In this document: piece by piece, positions 33,691 through 42,426 of the stretch
How positions within the stretch are numbered: the stretch's first letter is position 1
Layout of the letters: each line of letters begins with the position of its first letter
DNA from: Achromobacter sp. HZ34
Lineage (GTDB): Bacteria; Pseudomonadota; Gammaproteobacteria; Burkholderiales; Burkholderiaceae_B
Assembly (NCBI RefSeq): GCF_002209485.1
Contig: NZ_NJIX01000005.1
Location: 248,001-312,000 of the forward strand
Length of the DNA: 64,000 nucleotides
Direction: 5' to 3'
Position numbers and translations under genes: made by a program
Notes under the pieces: generated by a model
Database searches by the model: none
Told to the model about the DNA's origin: nothing
Seen by the model: the letters and a program-made list of their open reading frames with translations, nothing else

Positions 33691-33880
33691 ACCTGTCCCC
33701 GGTGCTTCGCATGGAAGCGGTAGCCAACGCCAGAATCAAAATCAACACCACAACCGAAGCGGGCAGTTTACCTCCGGCCGGTGAAGCCGGCCCCCCGGAC
33801 GCACGCCTGCGCGCCGCAAGGAACGCATTCGCACCCTGCTGGGACAGAAGGACAATTTCCACCCAGCAGGAGACCCCACC

Positions 33881-35209
33881 ATGCCATCCCGCCAACTCAA
33901 GCTCGGCGCCTTCCTGATGCAGACCGGGCACCATATCGCCGGCTGGCGCCATCCCGCTGCGCAAGCCGACGCGGCCGTCAACTTTCGCCATTACGTGGCC
34001 CTTGCCCAGCGCGCCGAGGCCGCGAAATTCGATGCCATCTTCCTGGCGGACGCCGTCGGCGTGCGCAACCGCGACATACCCTCCCTGTCACGCACCGCGC
34101 GCAGCGATCATTTCGAACCGCTGACCCTGCTGTCGGCCCTGGCGGCCGTCACCGCACGCATCGGCCTCATCGGCACGGTCTCCACCACCTATAACGAGCC
34201 TTACCACGTGGCACGCAAGTTCGCGTCGCTGGACCACATCAGCGGTGGCCGCTCCGGCTGGAACCTGGTGACGTCCAACGGCCAGGGCGAGGCGCAGAAC
34301 TTCAATGTGGACGAGCACATGGAGCACGCCAGTCGTTATGCCCGCGCGTCCGAGTTCCACGAGGTCGTGCTGGGCCTGTGGGACAGCTGGGAAGACGACG
34401 CCTTCGTGCGCGACCGCGCCAGCGGAATCTATTTCGAGCCGGACAAACTGCACCTGCTGCAACATCGCGGCGAACACTTCCAGGTGCGCGGGCCGTTGAA
34501 CGTGGCGCGCTCGCCGCAAGGCCGGCCCGTCGTCGTGCAGGCCGGCGCCTCGCCCGCGGGCCGCGACCTGGCCGCGCGCACGGCTGAAGTCATCTTCGTG
34601 GCGCATCAGACGCTCGATGAAGCGCAGTCCTTCTACCGCGACATCAAGCAACGCGCGCGGCTACTTGGGCGCGATCCGGACAGCATCAAGATCCTGCCGG
34701 GCATCTCTCCTTTGGTGGGCCGCACCCAGGCCGAAGCCGACGCGAAATTCGCGCAACTGCAAGACCTGATCCATCCCGCCGTCGGCGTGCAGTTTCTGGC
34801 GACCTTGCTGAACGGCTTCGATCTGTCGAAGTATCCGGTGGACGGGCCTTTGCCCGAACTTCCGGAGACCAACGCCGGCAAGAGCCGCCAGCAATTGCTG
34901 GTCGACCTGGCCCGGCGCGACAAGCTCAGCATCCGCGAACTCTATCTGCGCGTGGCGGGCGCGCGCGCCCATCATCAGGTAGTGGGAACACCGCGGACCA
35001 TCGCGGACCGCATGGAACAATGGTTCGAAGAGGAAGGCGCGGACGGCTTCAACATCATGGCGCCGACCCTTCCCGGCGGCCTGGACGACTTCATCGAACT
35101 GGTGCTGCCCGAACTGCGCCGGCGCGGCCTGTTCCGCAAGGAATACGAGGGAAGTACGCTGCGCGAGCATCTGGGCCTGGCGCGACCCGCACACCTTAAG
35201 CGGGGCTGA
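33881..35209 (+). CDS. FMN-dependent monooxygenase, NtaA/SnaA/DmoA group
   Basis: A 442-residue flavin-dependent luciferase-like monooxygenase. LKLGAFLMQTGHHIAGWRHP and LDHISGGRSGWNLVTSNGQGEAQNF are diagnostic of the nitrilotriacetate / dibenzothiophene-sulfone / dimethyl-sulfide branch. VVVQAGASPAGRDLAARTAEVIFVA and TPRTIADRMEQWFEEEGADGFNI follow. It requires a partner flavin reductase, which is not in the window. Ribosome site CAGCAGGAGA. The Bug receptor starts 85 bases after it and may import its substrate or product. Confidence 0.93.
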   Translation: MPSRQLKLGAFLMQTGHHIAGWRHPAAQADAAVNFRHYVALAQRAEAAKFDAIFLADAVGVRNRDIPSLSRTARSDHFEPLTLLSALAAVTARIGLIGTVSTTYNEPYHVARKFASLDHISGGRSGWNLVTSNGQGEAQNFNVDEHMEHASRYARASEFHEVVLGLWDSWEDDAFVRDRASGIYFEPDKLHLLQHRGEHFQVRGPLNVARSPQGRPVVVQAGASPAGRDLAARTAEVIFVAHQTLDEAQSFYRDIKQRARLLGRDPDSIKILPGISPLVGRTQAEADAKFAQLQDLIHPAVGVQFLATLLNGFDLSKYPVDGPLPELPETNAGKSRQQLLVDLARRDKLSIRELYLRVAGARAHHQVVGTPRTIADRMEQWFEEEGADGFNIMAPTLPGGLDDFIELVLPELRRRGLFRKEYEGSTLREHLGLARPAHLKRG

Positions 35210-35294
35210 ACCTAAGGGTAAACACGGCCTCGCAGCGGCTCATCCTTTCAGTACTCTCGGCGTCACCACAACAAAAGATTGAGGAGACAACCGA

Positions 35295-36287
35295 ATGAGC
35301 CTGACCCCTACCCTTACCCGTCGCCTCGCGGCGCTGTTCGCCGTGACCGCCGCAGGCACCCTCGCTGCCGTCCCCGTCGTGCAGGCCAAGGATACGTGGC
35401 CTGACCACCCGATCACCATCGTTTCGCCCTATGCACCGGGCGGCACGACGGACATCCTGGCGCGGCTGTTGGCGCCGCGCCTGCAGGCCAAGTTCGGCCA
35501 GGCCATCGTCGTCGAAAACCGCGCCGGCGCGGGCGGCAATATCGGTACTGCCTATGTCGCCAAGGCCAAGCCGGACGGCTACACCTTCCTGCTGGCGGCC
35601 AGCGGTCCCATCGTGATTGCCGGCACCCTCTACAAGACGCTGCCCTATCGTCCCGGCAAGGACTTCACCGCTGTATCGCCCTTGGCCGACACCAACTTCG
35701 TGGTGGCGGTGAATACGAAATCCGGCTTGAACTCCATCCAGGACGTGATCGCCAAGGCCAAGACGGGCGACCTGTCCTTCGGTTCGGCCGGCTCGGGCAC
35801 GCCGCAACACATCATCGGCGAGATGTTCAACGTCGCCACCAAGCAGAAGATCCAGCATATCCCCTACAAGGGCTCGGGTCCGCTGCTGAACGACCTGGTC
35901 GGCGGCCAGGTGCCCCTGGCATTCGAGAACCCCTTGCCCATCATGCAGCAGGTCAAGGCCGGCAATCTGAAAGTGCTGGCGGTGACCGGTTCCAAGCGAT
36001 CGGCGGCCTTGCCCGATGTACCCACGCTGGCGGAGACCGGCGTCCAGGGCGTGGACGCCAAGCCCTGGTACGGCCTGCTCGGCCCGGCCGGCTTGCCCGC
36101 CGATATCACCACGCGCATGAACGAAGCGGTGCAGGAAATCCTGGCCTCGCCCGACGTCAAGGCGCAACTCGCCAGCCTGGGAGTCGAGCCCATGGTGATG
36201 AAGCCGAAGGAATACCAGGCCTTCATGGACAAGGACATCGTCCGCTGGGGCGCGGCCGTCAAGGCGTCCGGCGCCACGGTGGACTGA
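35295..36287 (+). CDS. Bug/TctC-family periplasmic receptor
   Basis: A 330-residue receptor with a signal peptide ending VVQAK near residue 32 and the signature WPDHPITIVSPYAPGGTTDILARLL. ENRAGAGGNIGTAYVAKAKPDGYTFLL and IPYKGSGPLLNDLVGGQ follow. Ribosome site TGAGGAGACAACC. It probably belongs with the FMN monooxygenase upstream. A terminator follows, overlapping the end of the convergent TetR gene. Confidence 0.93.
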   Translation: MSLTPTLTRRLAALFAVTAAGTLAAVPVVQAKDTWPDHPITIVSPYAPGGTTDILARLLAPRLQAKFGQAIVVENRAGAGGNIGTAYVAKAKPDGYTFLLAASGPIVIAGTLYKTLPYRPGKDFTAVSPLADTNFVVAVNTKSGLNSIQDVIAKAKTGDLSFGSAGSGTPQHIIGEMFNVATKQKIQHIPYKGSGPLLNDLVGGQVPLAFENPLPIMQQVKAGNLKVLAVTGSKRSAALPDVPTLAETGVQGVDAKPWYGLLGPAGLPADITTRMNEAVQEILASPDVKAQLASLGVEPMVMKPKEYQAFMDKDIVRWGAAVKASGATVD

Positions 36288-36314
36288 TAAGCGCGCGCCA
36301 TTGCAGCAGATCGG

Positions 36315-36349
36315 GCCTGAGCGCGGTCAGCAGCCGCCTCAGGCTTTTT
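36315..36349 (+). terminator. Rho-independent terminator after Bug gene
   Basis: GCCTGAG (36315-36321) pairs with CTCAGGC (36338-36344), followed by TTTTT. It stops transcription from the Bug gene and overlaps the last codons of the convergent TetR gene. Confidence 0.75.
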
Positions 36350-36929
36350 CTATGCCGTGCAGGAACATGCCGACGAAGCAGTCCATGATTTCCTGCGCGG
36401 TTTTCTCGCCGTCAGGGCGATACCAGCGCGACAGCTGGTTCAACGACGACAGCAGGAACTTGGCCGCCAGGCTGACATCGGTATCCGGCTTGAACAGGCC
36501 CGCGGCAATGCCGTCACGCACGGCTGCCTTCAACAGCCCCTCGTAGGCGTCGCGCCACTTCACCACCAAGGCGCGATGCGCCTCGCTGTCGGTGGACCAG
36601 AACAACAAGGAGCCCGATACCCAGCTGTCGTGGCATTCCTCGTAATACGCGATCGACGCACGCATGAAAGCCCGCAGGCGTTGCGCGGGGTCGGCGCCTT
36701 CGTCCTGCATCGCCGTGTGCACCCGATTGAACAAGGTCTCCATGCCGGACGCCACCAGGCTGCGGTACAGCGTCTCCTTGTCCGGAAAGTGGTGGTACAG
36801 CGCCGACTTCGATATCCCCACCTCGGCCGCGATCATGTTCAACGACGTGCCCTGGTAGCCATGGCGCGCGAACAGGCGCCGCGCCTCATCGATGATCTGG
36901 TCGTAACGCCCGGGATCCCGCGCTGTCAT
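36339..36929 (-). CDS. TetR-family transcriptional regulator
   Basis: A 196-residue repressor. The DNA-binding domain is IIDEARRLFARHGYQGTSLNMIAAEVGISKSALYHHFPDKETLYRSLV, followed by a mostly helical ligand domain. The ATG at 36929 gives the normal TetR length; the longer frame to 37025 adds unrelated residues. It is divergent from the Bug gene at 37139, with a palindromic operator in the shared gap, so self-regulation and control of the receptor and the downstream acyl-CoA genes are likely. It resembles acyl-CoA-responsive TetR regulators in outline only. Confidence 0.9.
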   Translation of the reverse strand: MTARDPGRYDQIIDEARRLFARHGYQGTSLNMIAAEVGISKSALYHHFPDKETLYRSLVASGMETLFNRVHTAMQDEGADPAQRLRAFMRASIAYYEECHDSWVSGSLLFWSTDSEAHRALVVKWRDAYEGLLKAAVRDGIAAGLFKPDTDVSLAAKFLLSSLNQLSRWYRPDGEKTAQEIMDCFVGMFLHGIEKA

Positions 36930-37024
36930 GGTGTTCGATCCTGTCGTCCATAAAGTGGAGGGGGGATGATAAGGGAATATCCCAGGGGTGGACTTTCGTG
37001 AGAAAGGGTCTAAGATTCCATCCA

Positions 37025-37043
37025 ACCGACCGGTCGGTCGGTT
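37025..37043. promoter_or_regulatory. TetR-type operator
   Basis: ACCGACCGGTCGGTCGGTT contains the perfect 14-base palindrome ACCGACCGGTCGGT (37025-37038), typical of TetR-family sites, plus an extra CGGT half. It lies 96 bases before the TetR start and 96 bases before the divergent Bug start. Confidence 0.8.
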
Positions 37044-37138
37044 CGTGTGAATCTACTCGGACCGCCGCTGGAAAACAAGTTTTGCCGCCCCCGGTGTAAG
37101 CCAGGGCGCGGACGAGACGATAGATTGGTGGAGACAGG

Positions 37139-38116
37139 ATGCGCAGCGAAACGCGAGTTTTGCTGGTCAGCGGCTTATGCGGCGGTTTGCTTGCCATGGC
37201 GTCTTCTTGCCTGGCGGCGGCCCCCTATCCGACCCAGCCCATACGCCTGATCGTTCCCTTCGCGCCCGGCGGCGGCGCCGATGCCAACGCCCGGCGCGTC
37301 GCCGAGCCCTGGTCCAAGGCCTTGGGGCAATCCATCGTGGTGGAAAACAAGCCGGGCGCCGGCGGCACGCTGGGCGCCAGCTTCGTAGCGCAAGCGCCGC
37401 ATGACGGCTACACCTTGCTGTATGCCACGCCGGGCCAGCAGATGACCGCGCCCTATCTGTTCAAGAACCTCGCCTACGATCCGTTCAAGAGCCTGGTTCC
37501 GGTGGGCAAGCTGAGCGTGGGCGCCAATGTGCTGGTGGTCACCAAGAGCCTGCCGGTGCACAACGTCCAGGAGTTGATCGACTACGCCCGCGCCCATCCC
37601 GGCAAGCTGGGGTTCGCCAGTTCAGGCGTCGGGTCCACCAGCCATCTGGCCGGCGAATTGTTCAAGCAGAAGGCGGGCGTGGATATCTTCCACGTGCCTT
37701 ATCGCGGCACGGGGCCGGCCCGCACCGACCTGATGAGCGGCCAGGTGCCCATGACCATAGACACGCTCAGCGTCTATCTACCCTTGATCCAGTCGGGCGA
37801 CGTGCGCGCGCTGGGGGTTTCCACGCTGAAGCGCGATCCCGCTTTTCCCGACCTTCCGGCCATCGCGGAAACCCTGCCGGGCTTCGAGGCGGTGCCGGTC
37901 AACTACATCGCCGCGCCCGCCGGCACGCCACGCGCGGTCATCGACAAGCTCAACGCCACCTTGAACCAGGTGATCGCCGACCCGCGCGTGCGCAACAGCT
38001 TCGAGAAAGGCACTTCGCTGGAAGGCGGCTCGCCGCAGGAGATGGAACAGTTGATCACCACCGAGCAGGCCAAGTGGAAGGCCTTGATCGAACGGGCGGG
38101 CATCAAGCCGGAATAG
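37139..38116 (+). CDS. Bug/TctC-family periplasmic receptor
   Basis: A 325-residue receptor. The signal core is VLLVSGLCGGLLAMASSCLAA; the cysteine there is not in a lipobox. The mature part opens YPTQPIRLIVPFAPGGGADANARRV, with ENKPGAGGTLG and VPYRGTGPARTDLMSGQ. Ribosome site GGTGGAGACAGG. First of two tandem receptors behind the TetR operator and ahead of the crotonase operon. Confidence 0.93.
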   Translation: MRSETRVLLVSGLCGGLLAMASSCLAAAPYPTQPIRLIVPFAPGGGADANARRVAEPWSKALGQSIVVENKPGAGGTLGASFVAQAPHDGYTLLYATPGQQMTAPYLFKNLAYDPFKSLVPVGKLSVGANVLVVTKSLPVHNVQELIDYARAHPGKLGFASSGVGSTSHLAGELFKQKAGVDIFHVPYRGTGPARTDLMSGQVPMTIDTLSVYLPLIQSGDVRALGVSTLKRDPAFPDLPAIAETLPGFEAVPVNYIAAPAGTPRAVIDKLNATLNQVIADPRVRNSFEKGTSLEGGSPQEMEQLITTEQAKWKALIERAGIKPE

Positions 38117-38119
38117 CTT

Positions 38120-38137
38120 GGCAAGCCCGAGCTTGCC
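38120..38137 (+). other. Stem-loop between tandem Bug genes
   Basis: GGCAAGC (38120-38126) pairs exactly with GCTTGCC (38131-38137) around CCGA, three bases after the first Bug stop. It is followed by an A-run, not a T-run, so it is more likely an mRNA stabiliser than a terminator for the plus strand. Confidence 0.55.
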
Positions 38138-38147
38138 GCAAGCCCGC

Positions 38148-38174
38148 AAAAAAAGAGGCGTCCACAGCGACGCC
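38148..38174 (-). terminator. Terminator-like structure facing the minus strand
   Basis: Read on the minus strand, GGCGTC-N6-GACGCC (38174-38157) is followed by TCTTTTTTT. No minus-strand gene lies upstream of it, so it would stop only antisense transcripts. Confidence 0.45.
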
Positions 38175-38204
38175 CACGGGGGACTGAACAGCAGGAGATC
38201 AGGT

Positions 38205-39206
38205 ATGAGCAAGTGCTTGTATGCGCGCATCGCATCGGTGGCGGTGTTCGCATGGTTGACGGCGGCAGCCGCCGTGGCAGTCGATGCAGTCCCCCCCGTC
38301 CATGCCGCCGAGGCCAGATACCCCAGCCAGCCGGTAACCATCATCGTCCCGTATGCGCCGGGCGGCGTCACCGACCTGTACGGCCGGTCCATCGCCGAAT
38401 ACCTGGGCCGTACCTGGAACGTCCCCGTCATCGTCAAGAACGAAGGCGGCGGCGGCACGATGATAGGCACGCAGACCGTGGCCCGCGCCGAGCCCGACGG
38501 CAACACCATCCTGTTGACCAGCTACGCCTTCACCTCGAACCCGATCGTGCGCAAGGACATGAGCTACGCACCCGATGCATTGCGGCCGGTCATGCTGCTG
38601 GGCAACAGCAGCAATATGCTGGTGGTCTCGGCCCGCTCCGACCTGCACACGCTGGATGACGTATTGGCCAAGGCACGCAAATCCCCGGGCAACCTGCGCC
38701 TGGCCTCTTCCGGCGTGGCCTCCAGCCCCCACATCGCGGCGGAACTGTGGGCCCATGCGGTGGGCGTGCAGATCACGCACGTCCCCTATCGCGGCACCGC
38801 GCCGGCCATGAATGACGTCCTGGCCGGCCAGGTGGACGGCATCTTCGATGGCCCCTCCTCCATGAGTTCGGTGAAGGCCGGCCGCCTGCGCGCCATCGCC
38901 ATCGCCAGTGCGCAGCCCCATCCTGGCGCCCCTGGCGTGCCGACCTTCCGCAGCCTGGGCGAGGACCTGGTGTTCGGCAGCTGGTTCGGCTTCTTCGTGC
39001 CCAAGGGTACGCCGGACACCATCGTCTCTCGCCTGAATGCCGACCTGCGTCACGCCGTCAACGACCCCAGGACGCGCGCCGCCATCGATACGACCGCGCT
39101 GCTGGTGCAGGACGGCACGCCCCAGCAATTCGCCGACTTCCTGGCCAAGGAAAGCTTGCGCTTGAAAGCATTGGTGGAGAGCGGCGCGGACTTCACGCCG
39201 CAATGA
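38205..39206 (+). CDS. Bug/TctC-family periplasmic receptor
   Basis: A 333-residue receptor with a long signal (VAVFAWLTAAAAVAVDAVPPVHAAE). The ligand motif is YPSQPVTIIVPYAPGGVTDLYGR. The usual ENRPGAGG is changed to KNEGGGGTMIGT, and the later motif is VPYRGTAPAMNDVLAGQ. The ATG at 38205 has GCAGGAGATC upstream. It is clearly different in sequence from the receptor just before it, so the pair is not a recent duplication. It lies 75 bases before the crotonase gene. Confidence 0.92.
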   Translation: MSKCLYARIASVAVFAWLTAAAAVAVDAVPPVHAAEARYPSQPVTIIVPYAPGGVTDLYGRSIAEYLGRTWNVPVIVKNEGGGGTMIGTQTVARAEPDGNTILLTSYAFTSNPIVRKDMSYAPDALRPVMLLGNSSNMLVVSARSDLHTLDDVLAKARKSPGNLRLASSGVASSPHIAAELWAHAVGVQITHVPYRGTAPAMNDVLAGQVDGIFDGPSSMSSVKAGRLRAIAIASAQPHPGAPGVPTFRSLGEDLVFGSWFGFFVPKGTPDTIVSRLNADLRHAVNDPRTRAAIDTTALLVQDGTPQQFADFLAKESLRLKALVESGADFTPQ

Positions 39207-39244
39207 CGCCTGCGCGGTCTGCCGAATACCCCTTCCCATTTTCA

Positions 39245-39263
39245 GCCGGCCCCCTGCGCCGGC
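39245..39263 (+). other. Stem-loop between Bug gene and crotonase gene
   Basis: GCCGGC (39245-39250) and GCCGGC (39258-39263) pair around a seven-base loop, just before the crotonase ribosome site. Position is like the stem-loop at 17407 after another receptor gene. Confidence 0.5.
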
Positions 39264-39281
39264 ACGCCACAGGAGCGCAAG

Positions 39282-40058
39282 ATGAGCTATGAATGCCTGG
39301 AAGTACAGCGCGATGGCCACGTCGCCATCGTTTACCTCAACCGTCCGCCGGTCAACGCGCAGAATGCGCAGATGCGCGCCGAGATCGTCGAGGTCTTCGA
39401 CAGTTTCAACGATGACGACGACGTGCGCTGCGTCGTCCTGGCCAGCAAGGCCAAGGTGTTCTCCGCCGGCGCCGACGTCTCCGAACGGCCCGCCATCAAG
39501 CAGCGTGGCCCGGGCGCCTATTGGAAGCACAACCGGCTGGTGCGCGAATCGTCGCTCTCGATCCAGGAATGCAACAAGCCCGTCATCGCCGCCGTCAACG
39601 GCGCGGCTCTGGGCGCGGGCTTCGGCCTGATGGCGTCCTGCGACATCTGGGTGGCCTCGAAGGACGCCTACGTCGCCATGCCCGAGATCAACGTCGGCCT
39701 GGCCGGTGGTACCGCCCTGCTGCAACGGGTATTCGGCAAGTCGCGCGCGCGCCGCATGTTCTTCACCGGCATGAAGGTTTCCGCCGACGAGCTGTATCGC
39801 CTGGGTTTGATCGAAGCCAGCCTGCCGCCGGAAGAACTGATGCCCTACGTGATGGAACTGGCGCACGAGATCGCCGGCAAGGCGCCCATCGCGCTGCGCT
39901 ACGCCAAGGAGGCCGCGCAGGTCACCTCGTCCATGCCGCCGCGCGAAGGCTATCGCTACGAGCAGAACATCACCGTGGCCTTGTCGAATACGGAAGACGC
40001 CCGCGAAGCGCAACAGGCTTTCCTGGAAAAGCGCGCGCCCGTCTACAAGGGTCGCTGA
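39282..40058 (+). CDS. Enoyl-CoA hydratase/isomerase family protein
   Basis: A 258-residue crotonase-fold protein. The oxyanion-hole segments VVLASKAKVFSAGADVSERP and AAVNGAALGAGFGLMASCDIWVA are intact. The region that usually carries the second catalytic glutamate reads EINVGLAGGTALLQRVFGKS. Family members hydrate or isomerise acyl-CoAs. The ribosome site CAGGAGCGCAAG is strong. It heads an operon with two acyl-CoA dehydrogenases and an ADP-forming CoA ligase, a likely beta-oxidation-like path for a branched or dicarboxylic acid. Confidence 0.93.
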   Translation: MSYECLEVQRDGHVAIVYLNRPPVNAQNAQMRAEIVEVFDSFNDDDDVRCVVLASKAKVFSAGADVSERPAIKQRGPGAYWKHNRLVRESSLSIQECNKPVIAAVNGAALGAGFGLMASCDIWVASKDAYVAMPEINVGLAGGTALLQRVFGKSRARRMFFTGMKVSADELYRLGLIEASLPPEELMPYVMELAHEIAGKAPIALRYAKEAAQVTSSMPPREGYRYEQNITVALSNTEDAREAQQAFLEKRAPVYKGR

Positions 40059-40059
40059 C

Positions 40060-41307
40060 ATGCCGGATATGCTGAACCCCGATTTCCTGTCGCTGCCGTC
40101 CAGCGGCCATCGAGAAACCGCCGAGGACGCGGCGTTCCGCGCTGAACTGCATGCCTTCGCGCGCGAGCATTGTCCGCCGGACCTCCGCGCCCTGGTCGCG
40201 GCCGGCGGCAAGATCACGCGCAAGACCTATGCGCGCTGGCAGCAGATCCTGCACACGCGCGGCTGGTCGGCGCCCAGCTGGCCGGTGGAACACGGCGGCA
40301 CGGGCTGGAACCTGCGCCAGCGCACCATCTTCGAAGAAGTGATGGCGGACAACGATTGCCCGCCGCTGTATCACCATGGCCTGGGACACATCGGCCCGGT
40401 GATCATGCATTTCGGCACGGCGGAGCAGAAGTCGCACTTCCTGCCGCGCATCCTGGATACCACCGACTGGTGGTGCCAGGGCTATTCCGAACCGGGCGCC
40501 GGTTCGGACCTGGCGTCGCTGAAAACCCCGGCCGTGCGCGATGGCGACGCTTACGTCATCAATGGCCAGAAGATCTGGACATCGCATGCCCAGGAAGCCA
40601 ATCGCATCTATCTGCTGGCACGCACCGCGCGCGGCGAGCGCAAGCAGGACGGCATCTCGCTGTTTCTCATCGACATGGACACCCCGGGCATCAGCGTGCG
40701 CCCGATCCGCACCATAGACGGCTGGCACCATGTCAACGAAGTGTTCCTGGACGACGTGCGCGTTCCGGCGGCGCGGCTGCTGGGCGAAGAAGGCAAGGGC
40801 TGGGCATGCGCCAAGTACCTGCTGGAACGCGAACGCCTGCCGGCCGCCAGCGTCGCCACGCTGATGCGGCAATGGCGGCAGGTGGCGCGCCTGCTGGAGA
40901 CGCGCCGGGCGCAAGAGCCCCTGCGCGACTACGGCAGCCTGGACGCCGCGCTGCTGACACAGGCGGCGCGCATCAAGGGCGCTCGCGAGATGCTGGCCTC
41001 GGCAACGGAGACGATGATGCGCAAGGAGCCCCTGGACGCGCGCCCCTCGGCCTTGAAGCTCGCCTGCAGCGGCGTGGCGCAGTCGCTCAGCCGCATCGCC
41101 TTGATGGCCGTCGGCCCCACGGGCAGCCGCCGCTTCCTGCCTGAGTCCGAGGTTGACTCTGGCGCCGGTATCGACTCCGGCGCCGCGGCCGCACGGGAGT
41201 CTGGCATGGCGGTTCAGAACTATCTTTATGGACGATCCAAGACCATCGCCGGCGGCACTACCGAGGTGCAACTCAACGTCGTGGCGCGGTCCTTGTTCGG
41301 AGTTTGA
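40060..41307 (+). CDS. Acyl-CoA dehydrogenase (large PimC-like partner)
   Basis: A 415-residue flavin-dependent dehydrogenase. FAD-binding marks are GYSEPGAGSDLASLKTPAV and GQKIWTSHAQEANRIYLLARTA; the C-terminus has YGRSKTIAGGTTEVQLNVVA. A 25-residue glycine-serine-alanine-rich insert sits near residue 365. The start is one base after the crotonase stop, so translation is coupled. Together with the next, smaller dehydrogenase it has the size and order of the PimC/PimD pair used for pimeloyl-CoA; other dicarboxylyl-CoA substrates are possible. Confidence 0.92.
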   Translation: MPDMLNPDFLSLPSSGHRETAEDAAFRAELHAFAREHCPPDLRALVAAGGKITRKTYARWQQILHTRGWSAPSWPVEHGGTGWNLRQRTIFEEVMADNDCPPLYHHGLGHIGPVIMHFGTAEQKSHFLPRILDTTDWWCQGYSEPGAGSDLASLKTPAVRDGDAYVINGQKIWTSHAQEANRIYLLARTARGERKQDGISLFLIDMDTPGISVRPIRTIDGWHHVNEVFLDDVRVPAARLLGEEGKGWACAKYLLERERLPAASVATLMRQWRQVARLLETRRAQEPLRDYGSLDAALLTQAARIKGAREMLASATETMMRKEPLDARPSALKLACSGVAQSLSRIALMAVGPTGSRRFLPESEVDSGAGIDSGAAAARESGMAVQNYLYGRSKTIAGGTTEVQLNVVARSLFGV

Positions 41308-41310
41308 AGC

Positions 41311-42426
41311 ATGCCTTTTGAACCCAAGACAGCTTTTCCCGGCCTGTTGGCCGACAGCGCGGCGCGGGTCGCGCAAGACCTGGCCGCGGCGTACCCCAAG
41401 CCCGCCGATCCCGCCGTGATCGCGGAGATGGGCTGGAACGCCGTGCTCATCCCTGAAGCCCTGGGCGGCTTCGGCGGTGAATTCGCGGATCTGGCATCCA
41501 TCGTCGAAGCGCTGGCACTGCAGGCGACCGACCTGCCCATCATCACGCGTTGCGGCGTGGTGCCCGCCATGCTGGCCGCGCTGGCTGACGGCGCACGCGC
41601 CCAAGCCTTGCTGACGAGTTGCGCGGAGGGCGCCGTGGTGCTGGAATTGGGCGGACCGTTGTCCGCCAGCGATGCCGTCGCGCCGCTGGCATTGGCGCGG
41701 GCTGACTCGGACGGGGGCGCGCATCACGTCACCGGCAAGACGGTGGAGATGCCCTGGACCGAGGACTGCACCCATGTCTTGCTGGTCTGCGCGGATGTCG
41801 ATGACGGGACGCCGATGCTGGCCTGCGTGGATGCCGATCGCCTGCGCAAGCACGGCGGCGGCGCGGTCTTCCAGACCATGGATGAAGTCCGCGTGTGCGT
41901 GTGTGAGGTGCACGATCTGCCGCTTGCCGACGATGACGTCTTGGCCAGCGGCGCCGATGCCAAAGGCGCGCTCGACGCCGGCTGGCGCGTGGCGGTGGCA
42001 GCCACCGCCACGGACACGGTCTGCGCCATGAGCAGCGTGCTGGGACGCACCATCACCTATCTGCTGGAACGCCAGCAATTCGGCCAGCCATTGGCGCAAT
42101 TCCAGGCCCTGCGCCACGATGTCGCGCGGCTATACGTCAGCTATGAGATCTGCCGCAGCCTGCTGCAGGCGACATTGCGGGAGATGGCTGCATCCCCAGC
42201 CGTGCAGCACAACGCCGGCGCCTTCGATCTGCTGGGCATGTACACCAGCGAAGCAGCCATCGACTACGCCGAAACCGTGATCCAGTTGCATGGCGGCATG
42301 GGCATGACGCGGGAAATGCCCGCGGCCAGGCTGGCCACGCGCCTGCTGGCCAACGCCATGCGCTTCGGCGATACGCTGTCCCATCGCCAAAGCCTGAACC
42401 GCCTGCGCACGAGGACCGCCCCATGA
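41311..42426 (+). CDS. Acyl-CoA dehydrogenase (small PimD-like partner)
   Basis: A 371-residue acyl-CoA dehydrogenase lacking a full FAD consensus in the middle domain (AVVLELGGPLSAS replaces the usual TEP segment). The C-terminal helices are retained, with QFGQPLAQFQALRHDVARLYV and the late IQLHGGMGMTREMPAARL. It starts three bases after the previous stop. A divergent member next to a full-length one is the normal heteromeric pattern, so it is probably the partner subunit. Its last four bases overlap the start of the ligase gene. Confidence 0.9.
   Translation: MPFEPKTAFPGLLADSAARVAQDLAAAYPKPADPAVIAEMGWNAVLIPEALGGFGGEFADLASIVEALALQATDLPIITRCGVVPAMLAALADGARAQALLTSCAEGAVVLELGGPLSASDAVAPLALARADSDGGAHHVTGKTVEMPWTEDCTHVLLVCADVDDGTPMLACVDADRLRKHGGGAVFQTMDEVRVCVCEVHDLPLADDDVLASGADAKGALDAGWRVAVAATATDTVCAMSSVLGRTITYLLERQQFGQPLAQFQALRHDVARLYVSYEICRSLLQATLREMAASPAVQHNAGAFDLLGMYTSEAAIDYAETVIQLHGGMGMTREMPAARLATRLLANAMRFGDTLSHRQSLNRLRTRTAP

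Noticed and set aside
37139-39206. Recent duplication of the tandem Bug genes
   Set aside because: The two proteins differ in signal, ligand loop and ENxPGAGG region; they look like old paralogues or separate recruits.
38199-42117. Very long open frames on the minus strand opposite the crotonase and dehydrogenase genes
   Set aside because: They mirror strong plus-strand genes in GC-rich DNA, give proteins rich in histidine, glutamine and arginine with no family match, and lack ribosome sites.
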